Below, in pieces: positions 1 to 6,124 of a stretch of DNA of 64,000 nucleotides. A model generated the notes under the pieces. That model made no database searches. It saw only the letters and a program-made list of their open reading frames with translations, and was not told where the DNA came from. The first letter of the stretch is position 1; each line of letters starts with the position of its first letter. This stretch comes from Muribaculum gordoncarteri (GTDB lineage Bacteria; Bacteroidota; Bacteroidia; Bacteroidales; Muribaculaceae). Location: positions 1,736,001 to 1,800,000 of the forward strand of contig NZ_CP039393.1 in the NCBI RefSeq assembly GCF_004803695.1. The letters are read 5' to 3'. The position numbers and the translations under genes were made by a program.

Positions 1-708
1 CATGCCCTGCTCAATGAAAACAGCATTCAGATTTTCCATATTCGACAGACATATCAGCTCATTTATAGAGGCATAATCGCGTATGTTGCCTTTCAAGTCA
101 GGATGAGCCTCACGCCATTGCCTGGCAGTCATCCCAAACATTGCCACGTTGAGCACATCGGCCTCGTTGGCATAGATGATGTTGGCCTGTTTCGCCGTAA
201 CTTCCGCAGGGACAAGATTCTGCTTTATGGCATCGGTGTGTATGCGATAGTTGATTTTCGACAGCTCGCGCTTTGCCGACCATCCAAGCAGCTTCTGCTC
301 CTCTTCCTTAAGTCGCTGAAATTCCTTGACTATGTAAATCTTGAACTCCGGGCTTATCCACATCGCAAACTCAAAGGCAATATCCTTATGGGCATATGTG
401 CCTCCATAGCGCCCGGCCTTTGCCTGAACACTTATTGCATTTGTTCTCGCAACAAATTCCTTGACACTTATCTTGAAGCTATTGAGACCCGACTGACTTT
501 TAATTATGGCGAATTCGCCATAATTAAAATGTGGATTATATACCTTTTCCCAAATGCCTATGTATTCAAGCGTATTGCGATTACGCAACCAATCGGTAAT
601 GAAAAAATCCCCGTCTTTGGCACGTAACATATCCGTCAGACAAATATAGTCTTCGCCGTCCACCTTTATAACATTAACTTCGGTATTCTGCACAGAGATT
701 TTTGCCAT
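1..708 (-). CDS. KilA-N domain DNA-binding protein (C-terminus cut by window edge)
   Basis: The frame begins with ATG at 708 and reads 236 codons to the left edge without a stop, so the C-terminus is missing. The N-terminal half has KilA-N hallmarks: YICLTDMLRAKDGDFFI near residues 21-37, NPHFNYGEFAIIK, then GRYGGTYAHKDIAFEFAMW and FKIYIVKEFQRLKEEE. KilA-N is a DNA-binding fold found in phages, large DNA viruses and many Bacteroidetes chromosomes; orphan chromosomal copies have no settled function. The later part (ANEADVLNVAMFGMTARQW) matches the usual C-terminal region of Bacteroidetes KilA-N proteins. Codons around residues 60-70 contain a perfect 32-bp DNA palindrome. No clear promoter was found; an (AAT)10 tract lies about 110 bp upstream. 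The family call is firm, the role unknown. Confidence 0.85.
   Translation of the reverse strand, partial: MAKISVQNTEVNVIKVDGEDYICLTDMLRAKDGDFFITDWLRNRNTLEYIGIWEKVYNPHFNYGEFAIIKSQSGLNSFKISVKEFVARTNAISVQAKAGRYGGTYAHKDIAFEFAMWISPEFKIYIVKEFQRLKEEEQKLLGWSAKRELSKINYRIHTDAIKQNLVPAEVTAKQANIIYANEADVLNVAMFGMTARQWREAHPDLKGNIRDYASINELICLSNMENLNAVFIEQGM
498..529. repeat. 32-bp perfect palindrome inside the KilA-N gene
   Basis: Positions 498-513 are the exact reverse complement of 514-529, with an EcoRI-type GAATTC at the centre. The palindrome falls in codons for the conserved NYGEFAII part of the KilA-N domain. An unbroken 32-bp palindrome is far longer than coding constraint alone would require. Confidence 0.9.
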
Positions 709-819
709 AACACTGTTGTTTTTTAGCCTTTGTAATATGTGATTGCAATTATTTGCTCAGATGCAAATTAAAGAAAAATAGCAGTGCTGTACAAATAATT
801 CTATCGAATAATTGCGCCA

Positions 820-849
820 AATAATAATAATAATAATAATAATAATAAT
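820..849. repeat. (AAT)10 trinucleotide repeat
   Basis: Ten uninterrupted AAT units lie between the divergent KilA-N gene (start 708) and the membrane protein operon (start 1076). Tracts of this kind can change length by slippage. Here it could alter spacing in the upstream region of the KilA-N gene. No promoter element was recognised next to it, so an effect on expression is only a possibility. Confidence 0.9.
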
Positions 850-950
850 TCAACGCCTGTTAATACATTAATATTCACTACGCTACAAGTCTCTACCCTG
901 CTGCAGGGGAAACGCGGAACCGTATCCGATATAAAATTTATTGACAAATA

Positions 951-982
951 TTTGGTTTATAAAATAAACTTGTTTATATTTG
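951..982 (+). promoter_or_regulatory. Bacteroidetes-type promoter of the membrane protein/regulator operon
   Basis: TTTG at 951-954, a 20-bp spacer and TATATTTG at 975-982 match the Bacteroidetes primary promoter pattern. It points to the gene at 1076. The first dyad (955-969) fills most of the spacer, so a protein bound there would block the polymerase. Confidence 0.75.
955..969. promoter_or_regulatory. Operator-like dyad, copy 1
   Basis: GTTTAT-AAA-ATAAAC is a perfect 6+3+6 dyad inside the promoter spacer. The same 15 bp recurs at 1033-1047. The winged-helix protein encoded by the second gene of this operon (1699) is the natural candidate ligand, giving autorepression; this is inferred. 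Confidence 0.6.
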
Positions 983-990
983 CATCATGA

Positions 991-1020
991 AAGAGCGGAA
1001 TCGCGCGACCGCTCTTTTTT
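991..1020 (+). terminator. Terminator-like hairpin in the operon leader
   Basis: AAGAGCGG (991-998) pairs with CCGCTCTT (1009-1016) around a 10-nt loop and runs into six T residues. It lies just downstream of the promoter and about 55 bp before the first gene, so it could act as an attenuator or end a short leader RNA. Confidence 0.6.
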
Positions 1021-1032
1021 AAGACAATTCCG

Positions 1033-1047
1033 GTTTATAAAATAAAC
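1033..1047. promoter_or_regulatory. Operator-like dyad, copy 2
   Basis: This is an exact second copy of the dyad at 955-969, 78 bp downstream and just before the coding region. With one extra pair on each side the symmetry covers 1032-1048. Two sites on either side of the leader hairpin would suit looping or a roadblock mechanism; binding is inferred. Confidence 0.55.
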
Positions 1048-1075
1048 CAAATGAAAATCTCTAAACTCCTTAAAA

Positions 1076-1699
1076 ATGGAAGAACGAAAACTTACCGAAA
1101 AAGAGAGCCTTGAAGTAATCACTTCAATGATTTCTCGCACCAAAGAGCGTTACATGATGGGCGACGGAAACATCATGTTGATGTGGGGCTATCTCATCCT
1201 TACGGTCACGGCCCTCATCTGGATTCTAATCGCAACGACCCACAATCAGCAATGGAACTGGCTTTGGTTTGCCATCTGGATTGGAGGAATAATAACTCCA
1301 ATAATGAGCCGCAAGAAGCAGATCAAGTCGGGTGTTAAAAGCTATTCCGACAAGATAATGTCACGAATATGGTCAACCGTAGGCTTTTCAGGCCTGGCAA
1401 CTACACTGATGTGCTTAGGATTCCTGCTCATTATGGGCCTCGACACATGGAACACGATGTTCGCGTTCGCACTTATCATAGTGCCTTTTGCCGAGATAGC
1501 CCAAGGTATAGTCATCAGGGAAAAGTCATTCATATTCGGAGGCGCGATAGGAATGCTTCTTGGCATATTCACCATTTGCTGCATATCGGGCAATGTGACG
1601 CTCTACGCCAACTGGTTTTTGCCGATGTTCATGATCGCAATCATCTTCATGATGGTCATTCCCGGACACATTCTCAACTATAAAGCTCGTAGAAACTGA
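1076..1699 (+). CDS. Six-TM inner membrane protein paired with a winged-helix regulator
   Basis: This 207-residue protein has a charged N-terminus (MEERKLTEKESLEVITSMIS) and six predicted hydrophobic spans near residues 35-54, 62-77, 102-120, 128-147, 153-171 and 180-200. No catalytic motif is visible. Similar membrane proteins are commonly encoded just ahead of a small winged-helix regulator in Bacteroidetes, and here the TGA overlaps the regulator's ATG by one base, so the two are surely co-translated. The ATG at 1076 starts the frame; the ATG at 1051 is in another frame. Function unknown; it may be a sensor or target of the regulator, or a transport or stress protein. Confidence 0.8.
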   Translation: MEERKLTEKESLEVITSMISRTKERYMMGDGNIMLMWGYLILTVTALIWILIATTHNQQWNWLWFAIWIGGIITPIMSRKKQIKSGVKSYSDKIMSRIWSTVGFSGLATTLMCLGFLLIMGLDTWNTMFAFALIIVPFAEIAQGIVIREKSFIFGGAIGMLLGIFTICCISGNVTLYANWFLPMFMIAIIFMMVIPGHILNYKARRN

Positions 1700-1980
1700 T
1701 GAAAGAATTGAATCCACTTCTTCACTCCCAATTGCGCCTTGCCATAATGTCAATATTGATGAACGTTGACGAAGCGGATTTTGTCTATCTCAAAGAGAAA
1801 ACCGAATCCACGGCAGGTAACCTGAGCGTCCAGCTCGACAAGCTGTCGACAGCAGGCTACATCGCGGTCAACAAGGGCTTCCTCGGCAAAAAACCACGCA
1901 CCGTGTGCACGATAACCGACGCCGGCAGGAAAGCCTTCGAAGAATATGTCGACGACCTGCGACAATACCTGCACCTTTAG
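1699..1980 (+). CDS. Small winged-helix transcriptional regulator
   Basis: This 93-residue protein is essentially one winged-helix domain: helix-turn-helix around FVYLKEKTESTAGNLSVQL, recognition helix leading into DKLSTAGYIAV, then a wing at KKPRTVCTITDAGRKAFEEY. It resembles the short MarR/PadR-like 'winged helix DNA-binding' family of Bacteroidetes, which lacks a ligand domain. It overlaps the membrane protein gene by one base. Two identical dyads upstream of the operon are the obvious candidate binding sites, so it probably represses its own operon. Confidence 0.85.
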   Translation: MKELNPLLHSQLRLAIMSILMNVDEADFVYLKEKTESTAGNLSVQLDKLSTAGYIAVNKGFLGKKPRTVCTITDAGRKAFEEYVDDLRQYLHL

Positions 1981-2004
1981 GCCCCGTTCCCCCACCCTCC
2001 CTGC

Positions 2005-2040
2005 ACAACAAAGGCTGAGCCATCGACATGACTCAGCCTT
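2005..2040. repeat. 36-bp hairpin repeat, copy 1
   Basis: AAGGCTGAG (2011-2019) pairs with CTCAGCCTT (2032-2040) around a 12-nt loop. All 36 bases, loop included, recur exactly at 6066-6101. No T-tract follows on the + strand, so it is not a textbook terminator here, although it sits where one for the regulator operon would be. Confidence 0.85.
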
Positions 2041-2062
2041 CGCTGCAAATACATAATTCCAC

Positions 2063-2092
2063 TTTGTCACTGCTGAGATGCAGTTTGTCACT
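2063..2092 (+). promoter_or_regulatory. Putative LytTR-type direct repeat upstream of the barrel gene
   Basis: TTTGTCACT occurs at 2063-2071 and again at 2084-2092, so the two 9-mers are exactly 21 bp apart with a 12-bp gap. LytTR regulators such as AgrA bind paired 9-bp direct repeats with that spacing. A -7-like TACTTTTG lies at 2122-2129, with no proper -33 box in position, which suits an activator-dependent promoter. The LytTR regulator at 5336 is the likely ligand. Confidence 0.55.
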
Positions 2093-2151
2093 TTTATTTC
2101 AACCGCACATTCCATCCTACATACTTTTGTGAAAAAGTAAAACAACACATC

Positions 2152-4323
2152 ATGAATACCAATCTAATCACATTATGCCTCCTCCTTACCGGAATAAACA
2201 TCATGAACGCTCAAGATAATGGCAACATAGTCACCGACAGTGTGCGATTCGCCAATCTGGAGGAGATTGTCGTGACATCACGGAAACCCCTGTCCATCGT
2301 CAGGGCTGACAGGATTTCATATTTGCCTTCGGAAATGACATCGGCAATCGGCTCCAATGTATATGACGCACTACAGTCAATCCCTGGAGTATCCATCGGC
2401 AGCAATGGGGTGATATCAGTCAATGGAGAGAGCGGAATAAGCGTCTATATCGACGGACGGAAGTCGATATTGACAGGTGAGATGCTGATTTCACACCTCA
2501 AGTCGCTGTCGACATCCGGTATTGAAAAAATAGAGATACTCACAGTTCCCGGCGCTAAAAGGGATGCATCCGAGGCCACAACCATCATAAATCTGCAAAA
2601 GAAGCGAAAGAAGGACGAAGGGTTTACCATTGGCCTAAATTCCGGTGGGCATATCGGGAAAGCGCGTAATGTCTATGGAAACATATATACGGAATATCTT
2701 ATGAACAGCCACTATCTCCAACTTACATATTCAGGGAATAGAGCACGTAACGCCTCCAAATTATTCACAGTGCGTCCATATAGCGATAACGATGAGCATT
2801 TGCAACAGAATTACGATCGTATCCGGCACGATGTCATGCACAATACAGGTTTTTCCTATGACTATCAGCCCAATTCTTCATTTAAGACAGGAAGTGTCAT
2901 TAATTATAACTATTTCAGGCGCAGAGAGCCGGCTGTCATGACAACATTTATTCCCGATAGCAAGCCTACGGTTACGGATAATACCGCATGCTTCATCAAT
3001 AAAAATATTTATGGCGGAGTGTATCTGAAACGTATATTCGATCACCCCGAAACCGATTTCAACCTATCGCTTGATTTCTTCAACTATCACAATTCCGAAG
3101 ACCAATTCATGAATGACAACACCGGGAATTCGATTATAGGAGATATGTCGAGCAAAATATTCGGATTGGTGGGAGCGATGGATTATCGACGGCTGCTTTC
3201 ATCTCATTGGCATCTTTCATGCGGCACCCGCATATCTTATGTAAAGATGAACAGTCATGGAGATTATGAAGACCTTAAAGCCGCACAAATAAACTCGCGA
3301 CAAAATCAGGCCGACAATTTCGGTTCCGATTTTGGATATAACGAAAATGTCAATGCTCTATATTTTGAGTCCAAATCCACCTATGGCATTTCAGCGTTAT
3401 CTTTAGGCGCGAGAATGGAACAAAGCTCTACACATAATGCATTCTCAGGAAATGAAAGCGCCGAATCCAAGGATTACACCAGGCATGGCTTTCGCATATA
3501 TCCGTCTGTGGCATTGTCGATTAACGATTCTGAATCAGGGAGCTGGGTTCTATCCTACTCTGAAAAAATAACGCGTCCTCGATTTGCCGATTTAGATCCG
3601 TTCATACACATATTCGACGACATTACACATGTAGGGGGAAATGTCAATCTTAAAGAAGCTATAAGCCATTGCATCGATATGGCCTATTCAAATAATTCAT
3701 GGTTGAGAATAGGAGTCCGAGCCATATATACATCCGATGAAATAGTAAAATGTTATCGTGAAATAACCGACAAAACAGTCTATGTGACGCCTGAAAATTT
3801 ACCTCGGTATCTACAGTTCATCGGTACTGTTTCGGCAGCCAACATAAACATAAGCTCATGGTGGGCTTCATCCATAACCGCAAATATAGTGTATTCCAAC
3901 TACCATTTTCCAGCATCGCTCGATTCGTCGTCCAACATAATGTTCACCCCGATGATCAATGTCATGAACCGCCTGAATCTCCCTTATGGATGGGCTACCG
4001 AACTGAATGTTTCCTACAGGGGCAAAGCGGCCTATGGTCAGGCTGAAGTATCATCGTCATGGAGCGCATATTTAGGATTTAGGAAATCATTCTTCAACAA
4101 TAGCCTAAATTTGGCAATATACATGAACGATGTTTTCAACACCAACCGTACATGCTCAAAAATAGTAATTTCGGGGCGTGAAGCTTCTTTACAAGAGCGT
4201 GAATTTGAAAATATGAGAAGATTGGGCGTTTCACTCTCCTTTCGATTCAATTCAGGCAAAAATACTTCCGGCAAAGAGAATCGCAAATCTTGTATAGACG
4301 AGATGAATCGCGTAAATTTGTAG
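2152..4323 (+). CDS. TonB-dependent-receptor-like outer membrane barrel protein
   Basis: This 723-residue protein starts with a signal peptide (about residues 1-20, ending MNAQ). It lacks the usual carboxypeptidase-regulatory-like front domain and goes straight to a plug-like region: LEEIVVTSRKP (TonB-box-like), NVYDALQSIPGVSIGSNG, SVYIDGRKSILTGEML, IEKIEILTVPGAKRDAS. The rest is rich in alternating barrel strands and ends as an outer-membrane barrel of the OMP_b-brl_3 type. The likely role is uptake or sensing of an unknown ligand. It is followed after 38 bp by a LytS-like kinase and a LytTR regulator on the same strand. The cassette reads visibly more AT-rich than the genes at 6125 onward, which hints at separate ancestry. 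Confidence 0.8.
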   Translation: MNTNLITLCLLLTGINIMNAQDNGNIVTDSVRFANLEEIVVTSRKPLSIVRADRISYLPSEMTSAIGSNVYDALQSIPGVSIGSNGVISVNGESGISVYIDGRKSILTGEMLISHLKSLSTSGIEKIEILTVPGAKRDASEATTIINLQKKRKKDEGFTIGLNSGGHIGKARNVYGNIYTEYLMNSHYLQLTYSGNRARNASKLFTVRPYSDNDEHLQQNYDRIRHDVMHNTGFSYDYQPNSSFKTGSVINYNYFRRREPAVMTTFIPDSKPTVTDNTACFINKNIYGGVYLKRIFDHPETDFNLSLDFFNYHNSEDQFMNDNTGNSIIGDMSSKIFGLVGAMDYRRLLSSHWHLSCGTRISYVKMNSHGDYEDLKAAQINSRQNQADNFGSDFGYNENVNALYFESKSTYGISALSLGARMEQSSTHNAFSGNESAESKDYTRHGFRIYPSVALSINDSESGSWVLSYSEKITRPRFADLDPFIHIFDDITHVGGNVNLKEAISHCIDMAYSNNSWLRIGVRAIYTSDEIVKCYREITDKTVYVTPENLPRYLQFIGTVSAANINISSWWASSITANIVYSNYHFPASLDSSSNIMFTPMINVMNRLNLPYGWATELNVSYRGKAAYGQAEVSSSWSAYLGFRKSFFNNSLNLAIYMNDVFNTNRTCSKIVISGREASLQEREFENMRRLGVSLSFRFNSGKNTSGKENRKSCIDEMNRVNL

Positions 4324-4361
4324 ATAAATACCATATACACCGCAAATTATAACAAAAAGCA

Positions 4362-5339
4362 ATGAAAATAGCACCATTGATTTATGCCTCGATATTATTT
4401 TTACTGATCAGGCTTGTTAATGATGTACCTATGGGACACAATTATTTTACCCATTCACCAGAATTTATAGCAATTGAATTAATGGGGTTGATTGGAGGCT
4501 GTTATCTATATTTTTTCGCGGCAAACCGATGGATTAGAATTTGTGCCGACCGCAATATCCTCATTGCATTGGAGTATCTGGTTGTCGTCATATTTGCAGT
4601 CACGTTACCTGTCATGATAATGATAGTTTCCCATGAAACTCCATTTTACGATTATCTGCCCGAAATTGTAATTCCTGTCACCATCACGCTTCTCATGTCG
4701 CTGTTGCTCTATACCATTCTAAAGTACGGTTATCAGAAACTACGGGAAAAAGAAGCACAGAACGAGAATGTAAAAACCGAATTGCGCCTGCTTAGGTCGC
4801 TATATCATCCCCACTTTCTGTTTAATATGTTGAACACTATATATTTCAGCATCGACGAGAATAACACCAAAGCTCGGAATACAATCGAACAGATGGCCGA
4901 CTTTATGAGAATGCAACTATATGAGGATGATGAACCCATACCGATTGAGAGAGAAATTTTAGCATTGAAAAGCTACATTGAACTGTGTCGCACCCGTTAT
5001 GGCGACTCGGTGGAAGTGTCGGCATCCATTGATGCCCGATATCCTCAAGATAGGATTCACCCCTATCTCCTGCTCCCTATTGTGGAAAATGCATTCAAAC
5101 ATTCGGGAGGCACCCCCAAACGAATCCATATCAGCCTTATGCGATTGCCGGGAATAGTTGATTTCAAGGTTGAGAACACTCTTCCCGAAATGAAGCATGA
5201 CAAAATCATGCATGATGCATCAGGAATCGGGTTAAAGGCCCTTAGGAGAAGACTTGTCCTTTTATATCCGGGCAGATATGATTTTGAGGAGAGAAGTGAT
5301 TCAGGACTATATTCAACGCATTTACTAATTAGATTATGA
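4362..5339 (+). CDS. LytS/YehU-type membrane sensor histidine kinase
   Basis: This 325-residue protein has four predicted hydrophobic spans in its first 125 residues (about 5-20, 36-53, 68-90, 101-121), a short coiled linker (KLREKEAQNENVKTELRLL) and then the His_kinase core. The phosphoacceptor motif is YHPHFLFNMLN (His151); most relatives have QINPHFLFN, so the residues before the proline differ. The ATP-binding N-box is PYLLLPIVENAFKHS and a G-box SGIGLKALRRRL follows. There is no periplasmic domain of note, so the signal is probably sensed in the membrane or passed from the barrel protein. It overlaps the response regulator by 4 bp (ATGA). Confidence 0.88.
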   Translation: MKIAPLIYASILFLLIRLVNDVPMGHNYFTHSPEFIAIELMGLIGGCYLYFFAANRWIRICADRNILIALEYLVVVIFAVTLPVMIMIVSHETPFYDYLPEIVIPVTITLLMSLLLYTILKYGYQKLREKEAQNENVKTELRLLRSLYHPHFLFNMLNTIYFSIDENNTKARNTIEQMADFMRMQLYEDDEPIPIEREILALKSYIELCRTRYGDSVEVSASIDARYPQDRIHPYLLLPIVENAFKHSGGTPKRIHISLMRLPGIVDFKVENTLPEMKHDKIMHDASGIGLKALRRRLVLLYPGRYDFEERSDSGLYSTHLLIRL

Positions 5340-6061
5340 ATAATAACATTCCTACATTGTCGTGTGCAATCATTGATGATGAACCCACAGCCCGCTACGG
5401 CATTGCGAGCTATATAAATCGAACTCCTTGCATCAATTGTGTAGGAGAGTTTCACGACATTCCGTCATTTGAAGCCTATCTTAAAACAAACAAAGCTCCC
5501 GACATTGTATTCATGGATATATGCATGCCTGAAGTATCGGGACTGGATTTCATATCCAACTGCACGATTGATTCAGCGATAATAATAATTACCGCCTATG
5601 AACAATATGCCCTTAAAGGATATGAGCTTAATATTTCCGACTACCTCCTTAAACCTGTTTCCTATATCCGTTTCCAAAAAGCCATAGACAAGGGTCGTCA
5701 GTATCTTGATTTTAAGCGTAACGCCACAGTCGAGGATTATATATTCGTACGCTCCGACCGCATCATTCACCGCATAGATTTAAGGGACATAGTCTATATT
5801 GAATCTCTTGAGAATTATGTGCGCATAATGACTGTTTCCGATTGTATAATCGTGAGAACCACATTGAAGGATATACTGAAAAGTCTTCCGTCCGAGAAAT
5901 TTGTTCAGGTTCATAAATCATTCATAATCAATCTGACGCGCATAGGAAGCATCGAAAAGAACGTTATAAAAATGAATCCGGTTGGAGAAATAAATATCTC
6001 CCGCAACTACAAGAAATATTTATTTCAACTTATAGAGCCGGAAAATAACCGGTTTTGTTAA
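5336..6061 (+). CDS. LytTR-family response regulator
   Basis: The receiver domain covers about residues 8-120: acidic pocket IIDDEPTAR, phosphoacceptor Asp61 in FMDICMPEVSG, and the conserved lysine in DYLLKPVSY. The LytTR DNA-binding domain covers about residues 140-235: YIFVRSDRIIHRIDLRDI, YIESLENYVRIM, FVQVHKSFIINLTRI, NISRNYK. It is translationally coupled to the kinase at 4362. Its probable target is the 21-bp-spaced direct repeat upstream of the barrel gene at 2152, which would make the three-gene cassette self-regulating; that link is inferred. Confidence 0.92.
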   Translation: MNNNIPTLSCAIIDDEPTARYGIASYINRTPCINCVGEFHDIPSFEAYLKTNKAPDIVFMDICMPEVSGLDFISNCTIDSAIIIITAYEQYALKGYELNISDYLLKPVSYIRFQKAIDKGRQYLDFKRNATVEDYIFVRSDRIIHRIDLRDIVYIESLENYVRIMTVSDCIIVRTTLKDILKSLPSEKFVQVHKSFIINLTRIGSIEKNVIKMNPVGEINISRNYKKYLFQLIEPENNRFC

Positions 6062-6065
6062 ATAT

Positions 6066-6102
6066 ACAACAAAGGCTGAGCCATCGACATGACTCAGCCT
6101 TT
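6066..6102. terminator. Bidirectional hairpin terminator; 36-bp repeat, copy 2
   Basis: AAAGGCTGAG (6071-6080) pairs with CTCAGCCTTT (6093-6102). It lies between the convergent LytTR and GH43 genes, so it probably serves both. Positions 6066-6101 match 2005-2040 exactly, including the loop. Confidence 0.75.
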
Positions 6103-6124
6103 ACTGCATTTATTACGGACAGAC

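Larger units (their letters stand above)
709..1075. other. 367-bp intergenic region upstream of KilA-N and the membrane protein operon
   Basis: This gap holds, left to right, an AT-rich leader for the KilA-N gene, the (AAT)10 tract, a rightward promoter (951-982), two identical 15-bp dyads (955-969 and 1033-1047) and a terminator-like hairpin (991-1020). An ATG at 1051 is out of frame with the downstream gene and has no convincing coding frame. No RNA gene was recognised. Confidence 0.7.

Noticed and set aside
820-849. CRISPR-like repeat
   Set aside because: It is a simple trinucleotide tract without spacers, and no cas genes are present. No CRISPR array was seen in the window.
1051-1075. 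Upstream ATG at 1051 as start of the membrane protein
   Set aside because: It is in a different frame from the 1076 gene.
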